Origin: Gammaproteobacteria bacterium
Lineage (GTDB): Bacteria; Pseudomonadota; Gammaproteobacteria; Arenicellales; Poriferihabitantaceae
NCBI GenBank assembly: GCA_020027415.1
Contig: JAHRAW010000158.1
Coordinates: 1 to 9,513 of the forward strand
DNA: 9,513 nucleotides
Reading direction: 5' to 3'
Position numbers and translations under genes: made by a program. The notes under the pieces are model-generated. The model saw only the letters and a list, made by a program, of their open reading frames with translations. It made no database searches and had not been told where the DNA came from. Of this stretch, positions 1-6,347 are shown piece after piece; position 1 is the first letter of the stretch; the number at the start of each line of letters is the position of its first letter.

Positions 1-72
1 AATAAGCGGAGCAATAAGCGGAGCAATAAGCGGAATCATAAGCGGAATCATAAGCGGAATCATAAGCAGAAT
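1..72. repeat. 12-bp tandem repeat array, six copies, cut by the window's left edge
   Basis: Six consecutive 12-base units share the core ATAAGCGGA. Copies 1-2 read AATAAGCGGAGC, copy 3 AATAAGCGGAAT, copies 4-5 CATAAGCGGAAT, and copy 6 CATAAGCAGAAT. The variants are ordered along the array, as expected from stepwise duplication. Because 12 is a multiple of 3, two plus-strand frames stay open through the array. One is basic (Asn-Lys-Arg-Ser/Asn-His type) and stops at TGA 79-81; the other continues into the downstream gene's frame. The array could therefore be the end of an unseen gene or a non-coding minisatellite. It ends six bases before the -35 box of the next promoter. The true copy number is unknown because the array starts at position 1. 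Confidence 0.93.
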
Positions 73-77
73 AATCA

Positions 78-107
78 TTGACATGTTACTTTGCTTGGTG
101 GTAGCAT
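78..107 (+). promoter_or_regulatory. Probable sigma-70-type promoter of the Spy/CpxP-like gene
   Basis: A perfect -35 hexamer TTGACA lies at 78-83. With an 18-base spacer it is followed by TAGCAT at 102-107, which matches TATAAT at four of six positions including the first two and the last. Transcription would start near 114, leaving a leader of about 35 bases before the ATG at 149. The -35 box covers the alternative ATG at 83, which argues against that start. The promoter abuts the 12-base repeat array, so array length could affect its activity; that is inference. Confidence 0.5.
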
Positions 108-148
108 ATCGCTGTTATCCCTTTTCACCCCACAAACTGGAGTTTTCA

Positions 149-622
149 ATGCGTAAAAAAACGTGTATCTATGGCGCCATCGGCATCGGCGCGTTGGTGA
201 TTATCGCCGGCGCGCTGTTCGCGGTGTTCAACTGCTGGAAATACTACGATACCGATGGGCATCGGTATGGCGGCAAACATCCGTCCTACATGATGAGCGA
301 GAAACGACTCAATCAATTGTCGCGCAAACTGGAACTGGACGATGCGCAACGCGCCGCCTTATTCACCACCGCCGAACCAGTAAGACCGGCGATGCAAGGA
401 ATGCACGAGCAAATGCGCGCTGCGCGGCGCGCGCTGTTTGAGTTGGATCCAAAGGCGGAAGGCTACGATGCGAAAGTCGCCGAGTTGGCTGAGCAACACA
501 GCGAACTGGCCCGCCACATGACCATATTAATCGGCCAGACCAAAGCCAAGTTAGGCGAGACTTTCAGCGAAGCGCAGATGCAAAAATTCATGCGCATACT
601 GAAACGTCGGCATGGGCATTAA
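149..622 (+). CDS. Spy/CpxP-like periplasmic protein (LTXXQ / heavy-metal sensor type)
   Basis: This is a 157-residue envelope protein. Residues 1-5 are basic (MRKKT) and 8-28 are strongly hydrophobic, giving a signal anchor with no clear A-x-A cleavage site, so it is probably membrane-tethered with its body in the periplasm. The rest is charged, helical and low in cysteine. It contains LDDAQ (63-67), in the position of the LTxxQ motif of the Spy/CpxP family, and a second similar element, FSEAQMQKF (139-147), near the end. The family includes periplasmic chaperones (Spy), an envelope-stress regulator (CpxP) and metal-binding sensors. The C-terminus RRHGH might bind a metal, but that is inference. 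The start at 149 is chosen because GGAG (139-142) sits six bases upstream and the hydrophobic segment then begins immediately. The frame is also open from an ATG at 83, which would add 22 residues but overlaps the likely -35 box. It may be co-transcribed with the ligase gene 61 bases downstream. The family call is moderate because sequence conservation in this family is low. Confidence 0.72.
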   Translation: MRKKTCIYGAIGIGALVIIAGALFAVFNCWKYYDTDGHRYGGKHPSYMMSEKRLNQLSRKLELDDAQRAALFTTAEPVRPAMQGMHEQMRAARRALFELDPKAEGYDAKVAELAEQHSELARHMTILIGQTKAKLGETFSEAQMQKFMRILKRRHGH

Positions 623-683
623 TTTCACGCCCGCCCCAGGCTACTGACGGCGAACCTGCAAGCCAAAGATTAGGCTTTCTCCA

Positions 684-1526
684 TTGTCTATTTCCCTCGC
701 ACGGAAGCGGGTTGCGTGGTTGCTCGGCTTGTTGCTGTGGCAACCTGCGTGCGCACACGCGGCGGATATTTTTCTACTCAAAACCTATGACGGCAGTCAG
801 CAAGTCGCGGGTTGGGTGATGAGCGAAAAGTTGGATGGGGTGCGCGGTTTGTGGGACGGCAAACAACTGCGCAGCCGCGGCGGTCATGTGGTGCATGCGC
901 CGCCGTGGTTTACCGAAAATTTTCCGCCGTTTGCGTTGGACGGCGAGTTATGGACCAAGCGCGAGGATTTTGCCAACATCGTCTCAATCGTGCGCACCAA
1001 AACCCCCGATGCGCGCTGGCGGCAAGTCGGCTACTACGTTTTTGAAGCGCCGCATCAGCGCGGCGGTTTGCTGGAGCGGCTGGCGGTGTTGCAGGATTAT
1101 CTGACACAAAACCCCACCGCCACCGAACACTTGCAAATCATTCCGCAAATCAAGGTTGACAACGACGTGCACCTCAAACGGTTGTTGGCGGAAGTCAGCG
1201 CCGGCGGCGGCGAAGGCGTGGTGGTGCGAAACCCGAATTCGCCGTATCAAACTGGACGCTTGTCTTCGGCGTTGAAAGTTAAAAACTACTTGGATGCGGA
1301 TTGCGTGGTGCGCAAGATTTTGCCCGGCAAGGGCAAATACCGCGGCAAAATGGGCGCCTTGCAATGCGAAATGGCGGATCAAAGCATGGTCAACATTGGC
1401 TCCGGGTTCAGCGACCAACAGCGCGCCGAACCGCCGCCGGTGGGTAGCGTCATCACCTTCAAGTATTACGGTCTCACCGCACACGGCAAACCCAGATTTG
1501 CCGTCTATTTGCGCCGCCGCCGGTAG
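684..1526 (+). CDS. ligE: Periplasmic ATP-dependent DNA ligase, LigE type
   Basis: The 280-residue protein seals nicks in duplex DNA using ATP. The nucleotidyltransferase motifs appear in order: motif I SEKLDGVRG with the adenylated Lys49, motif III LDGELW (85-90), motif IIIa YYVFEAP (117-123), motif IV EGVVVRNP (177-184) and motif V ALKVK (196-200). A small OB-fold-type domain follows (about 204-280), ending in the basic tail YLRRRR. There are no extra DNA-binding domains, which fits the minimal LigE group. Residues 1-26 form a signal peptide: basic ARKR, hydrophobic core, then AHA before Ala27, so it should act in the periplasm. LigE enzymes have been discussed in connection with competence and extracellular DNA. 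The start is TTG at 684: no ATG exists between the upstream in-frame TGA (645) and the signal peptide, and AGG at 672-674 is a weak ribosome site nine bases away. It follows the Spy-like gene by 61 bases and converges on hflD. Family identification is firm; the exact start is less so. Confidence 0.92.
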   Translation: MSISLARKRVAWLLGLLLWQPACAHAADIFLLKTYDGSQQVAGWVMSEKLDGVRGLWDGKQLRSRGGHVVHAPPWFTENFPPFALDGELWTKREDFANIVSIVRTKTPDARWRQVGYYVFEAPHQRGGLLERLAVLQDYLTQNPTATEHLQIIPQIKVDNDVHLKRLLAEVSAGGGEGVVVRNPNSPYQTGRLSSALKVKNYLDADCVVRKILPGKGKYRGKMGALQCEMADQSMVNIGSGFSDQQRAEPPPVGSVITFKYYGLTAHGKPRFAVYLRRRR

Positions 1527-1555
1527 CGCATCTCACCGATCGGCGGGGCGGCGGC
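1513..1555. terminator. GC-rich inverted repeat between convergent ligE and hflD, possible bidirectional terminator
   Basis: GCCGCCGCC (1513-1521) and GGCGGCGGC (1547-1555) are perfect nine-base complements around a 25-base loop. The pair spans the ligE stop codon and the 32-base gap to the hflD stop codon. A stem here could form in transcripts from either side. There is no T-run on either strand and the loop is long, so it is not a canonical intrinsic terminator. GCC/GGC triplets are also common in the surrounding coding DNA, and the left arm encodes the arginine-rich end of LigE, so the match may be chance. Confidence 0.25.
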
Positions 1556-1558
1556 ATG

Positions 1559-2227
1559 TCACGGCGCAGCAGGTTGGCGCAATAAAATCTGCGCTTGCCG
1601 CTGATAGTGTTTGCGCTGAAACAGCACCTGCCAACGCCGCCCGCCAAGTTGATGCCATAACCAAGCGGCGCGAATGCCGGAGAATAACGCGGTTCGGACG
1701 CGGTTGATGGTCAGCGGATTTTCCAGTTTGCCGCGCGCGCCATGCACCATGATGCGCGGCGTTAAGGTGCTAATGCTGCGGGCATAAAGCGCAGCAATGT
1801 CGGCATGTAACGGCTGGTCGTGATTGTAGTCGTAGCCGTAACCATTATCGCGGCAGGGGTCGTTGTTCAAGTAACGTTCACCAAGTTCCTCAAATCCATG
1901 TTCAATCATCGTTTGCAGCGCGCGGTGATTGCGCAATTTTAGACTGATATGATACATCCCGGTGGCGTACTGAAAGATCTCGCGTGCCGACGAATCCGCG
2001 CCGCCGCCGAATAACTTCACCATGCAATCCAAGCCCAGCCGCAAGCCGCGGATGGAGCCAAAAACTTCCTCAGTGGAATCGGCGTTCAGTCTGAGCAAAC
2101 TAAAACTGGATGCATGCAACGCGCGATGTTCGCAATTTTCATGGCGGGCGCATTGACGAACCAACGCGGATGCCTGAAACACCCCCACCAACGCCAAAAT
2201 CCGATCGTTGTCAGGCGCGCGCGCCAT
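1559..2227 (-). CDS. hflD: HflD-like lysogenization regulator homologue
   Basis: The product is 222 residues, close to the 213 of E. coli HflD, a peripheral membrane protein that affects lambda lysogenization by acting on the phage CII activator. The match is recognisable throughout. The N-terminus has the LALVGVFQAS type helix (11-20) followed by RQCARH. The middle has STEEVFGSIRGLRLGLD (51-67). The C-terminal third has STLTPRIMVHG (153-163), then VRTALFSGIRAAWLWHQLGG (177-196) and the end pattern QRKHYQRQAQILL. Residues about 121-140 are a Tyr/Asn/Asp-rich stretch (NGYGYDYNHD) where I expect low conservation. I chose the ATG at 2225-2227 because homology begins just after it; the frame is open to 2365 but those 46 residues look non-homologous. 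This start overlaps the peptidase gene by 17 bases and has no clear ribosome site, which suggests translational coupling. In E. coli hflD lies between mnmA and purB, so this placement differs. Confidence 0.88.
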   Translation of the reverse strand: MARAPDNDRILALVGVFQASALVRQCARHENCEHRALHASSFSLLRLNADSTEEVFGSIRGLRLGLDCMVKLFGGGADSSAREIFQYATGMYHISLKLRNHRALQTMIEHGFEELGERYLNNDPCRDNGYGYDYNHDQPLHADIAALYARSISTLTPRIMVHGARGKLENPLTINRVRTALFSGIRAAWLWHQLGGRRWQVLFQRKHYQRQAQILLRQPAAP

Positions 2228-4271
2228 CGGAATGTGGGCTGCCGGTGTTTGCCGCCGGCGCACTCTTCGCGCGGATGATGGCGGCGAAAAAAGCCGTCTC
2301 TCTGGTGAGGGAATCGACGCGGGTTGACAAGCGGCGAAAGCCGTGCCCTTCGTGTTCGTATTCAATGTATTCGTGCGAGATGCCTTTTTTGCTGAGGAGT
2401 TCCGCCACCTCGCGGGAAACCGCCGCCGGCACCACCTTATCTTGCAGCCCTTGGAACAGAATCAGCGGACTGGATAAGCGGTCAAGTTGAAAAATCGGCG
2501 AGCGTTGCACAAACCGACTGGCCGGCAGGCGCGCAGACTCGGCGGCGAACTTTTCACCAATCAGGCGGTCGGTATAGTGTCCCTCAAATTTGTGCGTGAT
2601 TTTCGCTAAAGTAAGCAGGTTGCCGATGCCGTAATAGCAAGCGCCGCCGCTGAACATCCGCGCACAACGAGTCAGCGCGCGCAGCACCGCATAGCCGCCG
2701 GCGCTACCGCCACGGATGAACACCAACTCAGGATTGACCAACCCCGCCGCCACCACATGGCGCACGCCATCGGCAATATCGTCGGCGTCAATTTCACCCC
2801 AACGACCGAGCAGGCGTTGGCGGTAGGCGCGCCCATATCCGGTGCTGCCGCGATGATTGACATCCAACACCGCATAACCGAGTGAAGTAAAAAATTGTTT
2901 GAGCGGATTCATCTCGGGAGTCGCGCGGCTGGTGGGACCGCCATGCACGACCACCATCAACGGCGGCTTGGCGTCCGCCGGCGCGCAATAGCGCCGATTG
3001 AACGGGGGATAAAAATAGGCATAGGCTTGCCGCCGATCGCGGGTTGGATAGGCGATGGGCTGCGGTTGGCTATAGCCGTGCGCGGCAATATCATCAGGCT
3101 GCGGGGTCGGGTTTGGCTTCGGCGCCGCCAATGTCGGCACACAGTCTAAGTGTAACGCCCGAATTTGCGCGCTGCGTTCTGCATAGCTCGCTACAAACAG
3201 CAATTCATGCGTTGCCGTATCCGCCCATAAATCGGCGCACACCGCGAACTCTTCGGGCTCGTGCAACTCGGCGGGCGGCGCGCAGGCTGAGGTAGAGGTG
3301 GGCGCAACCGCATCCGAACTGCATGCAATCGCGCGCAGCATATCGCCTTGGTGGCGACTCGCTACCGCGATGATGTGTTGCTCCGAAATTTGTTGCCAGC
3401 GACGCTTGCCAAATATCCAGTGGGCTTCGCCGTATTCGTACTCGCCATGGGTGATTTGTTTGATTTGCTGATTCTTGTACGAAAAAAAATTCCAGAAATT
3501 GTTGTCGCCGCCGTCACTCACAAACAACAACGTGTGGTCAGCGAGAAAACCGGGCTGGCATACCGCTTGATTGGCCCGCGCCACCACCACTTGCCGCTTG
3601 CGAATTTGCAACTCGCCCGCGTCCGCGCCGCCGCTCAATTCGGCTGTTACCAAACGGCTCTGATCCCACGGCATATACGGATGGTCCCACTCCAACCAAG
3701 CGAGTTGGCGGTGGTCAGGGGAAGCCACCGGGCTGGCGTAAAAATCACCGCCTTCTACCAATATGCGCGGCGCTACCGGCTTCATTTCATCTGCCAGTTG
3801 AATCAGCGCCAGACTGTCGCGTTGCGCGCCGTCTTGGCTGGTTTCCATGACCGCCAACACGGCGTTGTGGCGCGCAAGCGGCAACAAGTCGGCAAAACAA
3901 CGGGAGGCTTGCGCCGGCGGCGACTCGGTTACCGCGATGGGCGTGGACGCCGCGCATAATCTTTGCCGATAAATTCGCCCATCGTGGAAGTTATTGAAAA
4001 TAATGTGTTCGCCAAGCACGCAAAAACAACGCCCGCCGTATTCATGCACTGCGGTGCGAATATTGAAATCGGGCGGCGTTAAGCATTGGCGCGCGGCGGC
4101 GGTTTGCCGCATCAAAACGACGCGACCGCCATCTTGCGGCAACGCCTCCAACCAGTGCAAATCGCCTTGATAGCGGAATGGGTACATCGGCGCGGACGGC
4201 TGGGAAAATAATTCCGTCAACTGCATCGGGCTGCGCCACAATCCATAGGGCTTGACAAGCGGCTTGGTCAT
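2211..4271 (-). CDS. S9-family serine peptidase (prolyl oligopeptidase / acylaminoacyl-peptidase type)
   Basis: The 686-residue protein has the two-part S9 architecture: an N-terminal beta-propeller region (about 20-400) and a C-terminal alpha/beta-hydrolase domain (about 405-670). In the hydrolase domain VVHGGP (441-446) is the oxyanion-hole strand, GGSAGGY (521-527) carries the nucleophile Ser523, LQDKVVP (609-615) supplies Asp611, and HEGHGF (640-645) supplies His643, so the catalytic triad is complete. RGSTGYG (474-480) is also typical. The propeller ends with YAYFYPP (417-423) leading into the catalytic domain. No signal peptide is visible, so it is probably a cytoplasmic enzyme cleaving short peptides; substrate preference cannot be read from the sequence. 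The ATG at 4271 is preferred over Met16 because the YGLWRSP segment at 9-15 resembles the conserved start of this peptidase subgroup. The ribosome site is poor. It lies 59 bases downstream of the DUF192 gene and overlaps hflD. Confidence 0.9.
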   Translation of the reverse strand: MTKPLVKPYGLWRSPMQLTELFSQPSAPMYPFRYQGDLHWLEALPQDGGRVVLMRQTAAARQCLTPPDFNIRTAVHEYGGRCFCVLGEHIIFNNFHDGRIYRQRLCAASTPIAVTESPPAQASRCFADLLPLARHNAVLAVMETSQDGAQRDSLALIQLADEMKPVAPRILVEGGDFYASPVASPDHRQLAWLEWDHPYMPWDQSRLVTAELSGGADAGELQIRKRQVVVARANQAVCQPGFLADHTLLFVSDGGDNNFWNFFSYKNQQIKQITHGEYEYGEAHWIFGKRRWQQISEQHIIAVASRHQGDMLRAIACSSDAVAPTSTSACAPPAELHEPEEFAVCADLWADTATHELLFVASYAERSAQIRALHLDCVPTLAAPKPNPTPQPDDIAAHGYSQPQPIAYPTRDRRQAYAYFYPPFNRRYCAPADAKPPLMVVVHGGPTSRATPEMNPLKQFFTSLGYAVLDVNHRGSTGYGRAYRQRLLGRWGEIDADDIADGVRHVVAAGLVNPELVFIRGGSAGGYAVLRALTRCARMFSGGACYYGIGNLLTLAKITHKFEGHYTDRLIGEKFAAESARLPASRFVQRSPIFQLDRLSSPLILFQGLQDKVVPAAVSREVAELLSKKGISHEYIEYEHEGHGFRRLSTRVDSLTRETAFFAAIIRAKSAPAANTGSPHSDGARA

Positions 4272-4330
4272 CGGTCGCGCTGAGCTTGGGTTAGGGTTGA
4301 TTTGGGTTGCGCGCGGGCGGACGCCAACGA

Positions 4331-4876
4331 TTATGGCAGCGTTTCCAACAACAACCGCGCCGAGCCAGCCGATAACTGGTTTTCTTTGAAGAAGCCGCGC
4401 CGCGCTTCTAAGGCGTATTGAAACGCTTGTATCGCGCCATACAAAATTTCTGCGCCTTGATTTGCTGCGTCAGCGGAATACGGGTGCATCACCCGATACT
4501 GCAGCAACACACCGCATTCATCAAAAAATCCGATGTCCAGCGGCGCTTTGACATTGTGCATATGGAAACGCCCGGCGGTGGTGGCTGGATAGCGAAACAA
4601 AATGCTCGTGCGCTCAATTACCGAAGCGCAAATATGCTGATACCCAGCGGCGCGCTCGCTTGGCTCATCCGCGATATGCGAATTAATATTAATGCGTTGT
4701 TGTCGATCATTTTGCAGCGTAAGGCGCACGATTTGCATGCGCGCGAAGGCGTGGGTTGATAGCCGACAATCGGTTTGCGGTTTTGTTTTTGTTTGCGCTT
4801 GCACTGCGGCGGGCAGACTGAAAGGCAGCGTCAGTAGCAACGCCAAGCGCGCGCCTTGGCGCAACCACATGCGCAT
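4331..4876 (-). CDS. Secreted DUF192-family protein
   Basis: The 181-residue product carries a signal peptide (basic MRMWLRQGAR, hydrophobic LALLLTLPFSL, then VQA before Gln28), so the mature protein should be periplasmic. The body fits DUF192, a small beta-rich domain of uncertain function. Visible family features are ILFRYP (92-97), FHMHNVKAPLDIGFFD (104-119) matching the core 'M-N-x-x-x-PLDI-x-F' pattern, and YALEARRGFF (154-163) matching the 'LE-x-x-x-G' pattern. The usual GLM-type motif is altered to AGYQ (77-80). Start choice: the frame extends ten residues further to an ATG at 4906, but starting at 4876 gives a normal signal peptide and an AGG nine bases upstream. Either start is possible. 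It begins 43 bases after purD and precedes the S9 peptidase by 59 bases. Function unknown; the family call is confident. Confidence 0.83.
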   Translation of the reverse strand: MRMWLRQGARLALLLTLPFSLPAAVQAQTKTKPQTDCRLSTHAFARMQIVRLTLQNDRQQRININSHIADEPSERAAGYQHICASVIERTSILFRYPATTAGRFHMHNVKAPLDIGFFDECGVLLQYRVMHPYSADAANQGAEILYGAIQAFQYALEARRGFFKENQLSAGSARLLLETLP

Positions 4877-4919
4877 GGCAGAAAACCTAAATAGGCAGGT
4901 GAACATAAAATATATCCGC

Positions 4920-6296
4920 TCAACAGCAAAGTGAATCGGTGAACCGAACCTTGCTTGCCGGGACTCGCGCCGAACTCAGCGGCGCCGCGACGGGTTGCTC
5001 GGCAAGTTCCCGCTTGATCGCGCGGTGTCCGATATCCGCGCGATACCAACAACCTTGCCAACTGAGTTGCTTCGCCAACTGATAAGCGGCTTGTTGCGCC
5101 GCATGCACATTGTCCGCGCAGGCGGTTGCGCATACCACCCGCCCGCCGCTGACTACGATTTTTCCATCTTGGATACCCGTGCCGGCATGAAAAATTTTAT
5201 GCGCCGCGTCATCTTGCTGTACGGCGGAATCCGCCAAGCCATGGATCCAATCGCCCACGCGGCACTCGCCGGGATACCCGTCCGCCGCCATGACCACGCC
5301 GAGCGCGCAACGAACATCCCAGTGCGCGCGTTGCGAAACTAAATTGCCTTCCACCGCGGCCATGCAGTGCGCCACCAAATCGGACCGCAAGCGCAACATG
5401 ATCGGCTGGGTTTCCGGGTCGCCGCAACGGCAATTGAATTCCAGCACCTGCGGAATCCCGTCATCGCCAATCATCAGCCCGGCGTATAAAAACCCGCTGT
5501 ACGGCATGCCTTCGGCGGCCATGCCTTGCACCGTGGGGCGCATCACTCGCTGCATGATTTGCGCGTGCATGGCTTCATTGACAATCGGCGCCGGCGAGTA
5601 TGCGCCCATGCCGCCGGTGTTGGGACCGCGGTCGCCGTCATAAGCGGCTTTGTGATCTTGGCTGGAAGCCATCGGCAAAATGGTTTTGCCATCCACCAGC
5701 GCAATAAAACTGACTTCTTCGCCGCGCACGAATTGCTCAACCAACACGCGGCTGCCCGCCGCGCCGTATCGTTTCCGCGCCAACATATCGGTAAGCGCGG
5801 CCGCGGCTTGCCGGCGATTCTCGGCGATGAGCACGCCTTTGCCGGCGGCCAGTCCGTCGGCTTTGATGACCAACGGATACTCCGCCGCCGATAGCGCCGA
5901 TAGCGCGGCGTCCAGTTCGGTAAAAGTACGGTACGGCGCGGTCGGAATGGCGTGTCGGGTTAAAAAATCTTTGGCGAATATCTTGGAGCCCTCCAACTGC
6001 GCGGCGGCGCGCGTGGGCCCCAAACACCGCAACCCGCGTTCGGCAAATACTTCCACCACCCCCATTACCAGCGGGGCTTCGGCGCCGATTATCGTCAGGT
6101 CAATGCGGCGGCGGGCGGCAAAACGCGCCAACGCGTGAATGTCCGTAGACTGAATGGCTACATTTTCCAAGCGCGGCTCGCGCGCCGTACCCGCGTTTCC
6201 CGGCGCGACATACACGCGCTCCACGCGTTCGGATTGCGCCGCTTTCCAAGCCAGCGCGTGCTCCCGCCCGCCGCCGCCGACTACCAACACTTTCAT
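4920..6296 (-). CDS. purD: Phosphoribosylamine--glycine ligase (GAR synthetase)
   Basis: PurD makes glycinamide ribonucleotide from 5-phosphoribosylamine, glycine and ATP, the second step of de novo purine synthesis, in the cytoplasm. The 458-residue protein opens with the N-domain loop VVGGGGREHAL (5-15). The ATP-grasp region has PLVIKADGLAAGKGV (141-155), EEVSFIALVDG (193-203), SSQDHKAAYDGDRGPNTGG (211-229) and the metal-binding EFNCRCGDPETQ (286-297). The last has Cys291 where Phe is usual, apparently a tolerated change. The C-terminal domain ends in the expected CWYRADIGHRAIKRE (416-430). A further 28 residues follow that E. coli PurD (429 residues) lacks, finishing in Cys-Cys. The ATG at 6296 gives the canonical MKVLVVGGGG start, although no convincing ribosome site precedes it. 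It lies 51 bases downstream of the DUF2628-type gene, which separates it from purH. Confidence 0.97.
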   Translation of the reverse strand: MKVLVVGGGGREHALAWKAAQSERVERVYVAPGNAGTAREPRLENVAIQSTDIHALARFAARRRIDLTIIGAEAPLVMGVVEVFAERGLRCLGPTRAAAQLEGSKIFAKDFLTRHAIPTAPYRTFTELDAALSALSAAEYPLVIKADGLAAGKGVLIAENRRQAAAALTDMLARKRYGAAGSRVLVEQFVRGEEVSFIALVDGKTILPMASSQDHKAAYDGDRGPNTGGMGAYSPAPIVNEAMHAQIMQRVMRPTVQGMAAEGMPYSGFLYAGLMIGDDGIPQVLEFNCRCGDPETQPIMLRLRSDLVAHCMAAVEGNLVSQRAHWDVRCALGVVMAADGYPGECRVGDWIHGLADSAVQQDDAAHKIFHAGTGIQDGKIVVSGGRVVCATACADNVHAAQQAAYQLAKQLSWQGCWYRADIGHRAIKRELAEQPVAAPLSSARVPASKVRFTDSLCC

Positions 6297-6347
6297 GTTA
6301 TGGATGCCATGCGACCGCTTGCCGAGCCTGCATCACCGATGAAGGCA

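Noticed and set aside
83..148. Upstream ATG extension (22 residues) of the Spy-like gene
   Set aside because: It overlaps the -35 box, has no ribosome site, and would put 22 residues before the natural signal anchor; the ATG at 149 has GGAG at ideal spacing.
2228..2365. 46-residue N-terminal extension of HflD
   Set aside because: It lies wholly within the 3' end of the peptidase gene, is Arg/Pro/Ser-rich and has no similarity to HflD; the family match begins after the ATG at 2225-2227.
3348..3959. 203-codon open frame on the plus strand inside the S9 peptidase gene
   Set aside because: It is antisense to a complete catalytic protein and shows no family motif, signal or ribosome site.
4904..4920. 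TATATT element on the minus strand as a promoter for the DUF192 gene
   Set aside because: No acceptable -35 hexamer was found 16-18 bases upstream, and the gap after purD is short enough for read-through.
6293..6310. Five-codon mini-ORF (minus strand) whose TGA overlaps the purD ATG as ATGA
   Set aside because: It is tempting as a leader peptide for coupling, but too short to distinguish from chance and has no clear ribosome site.
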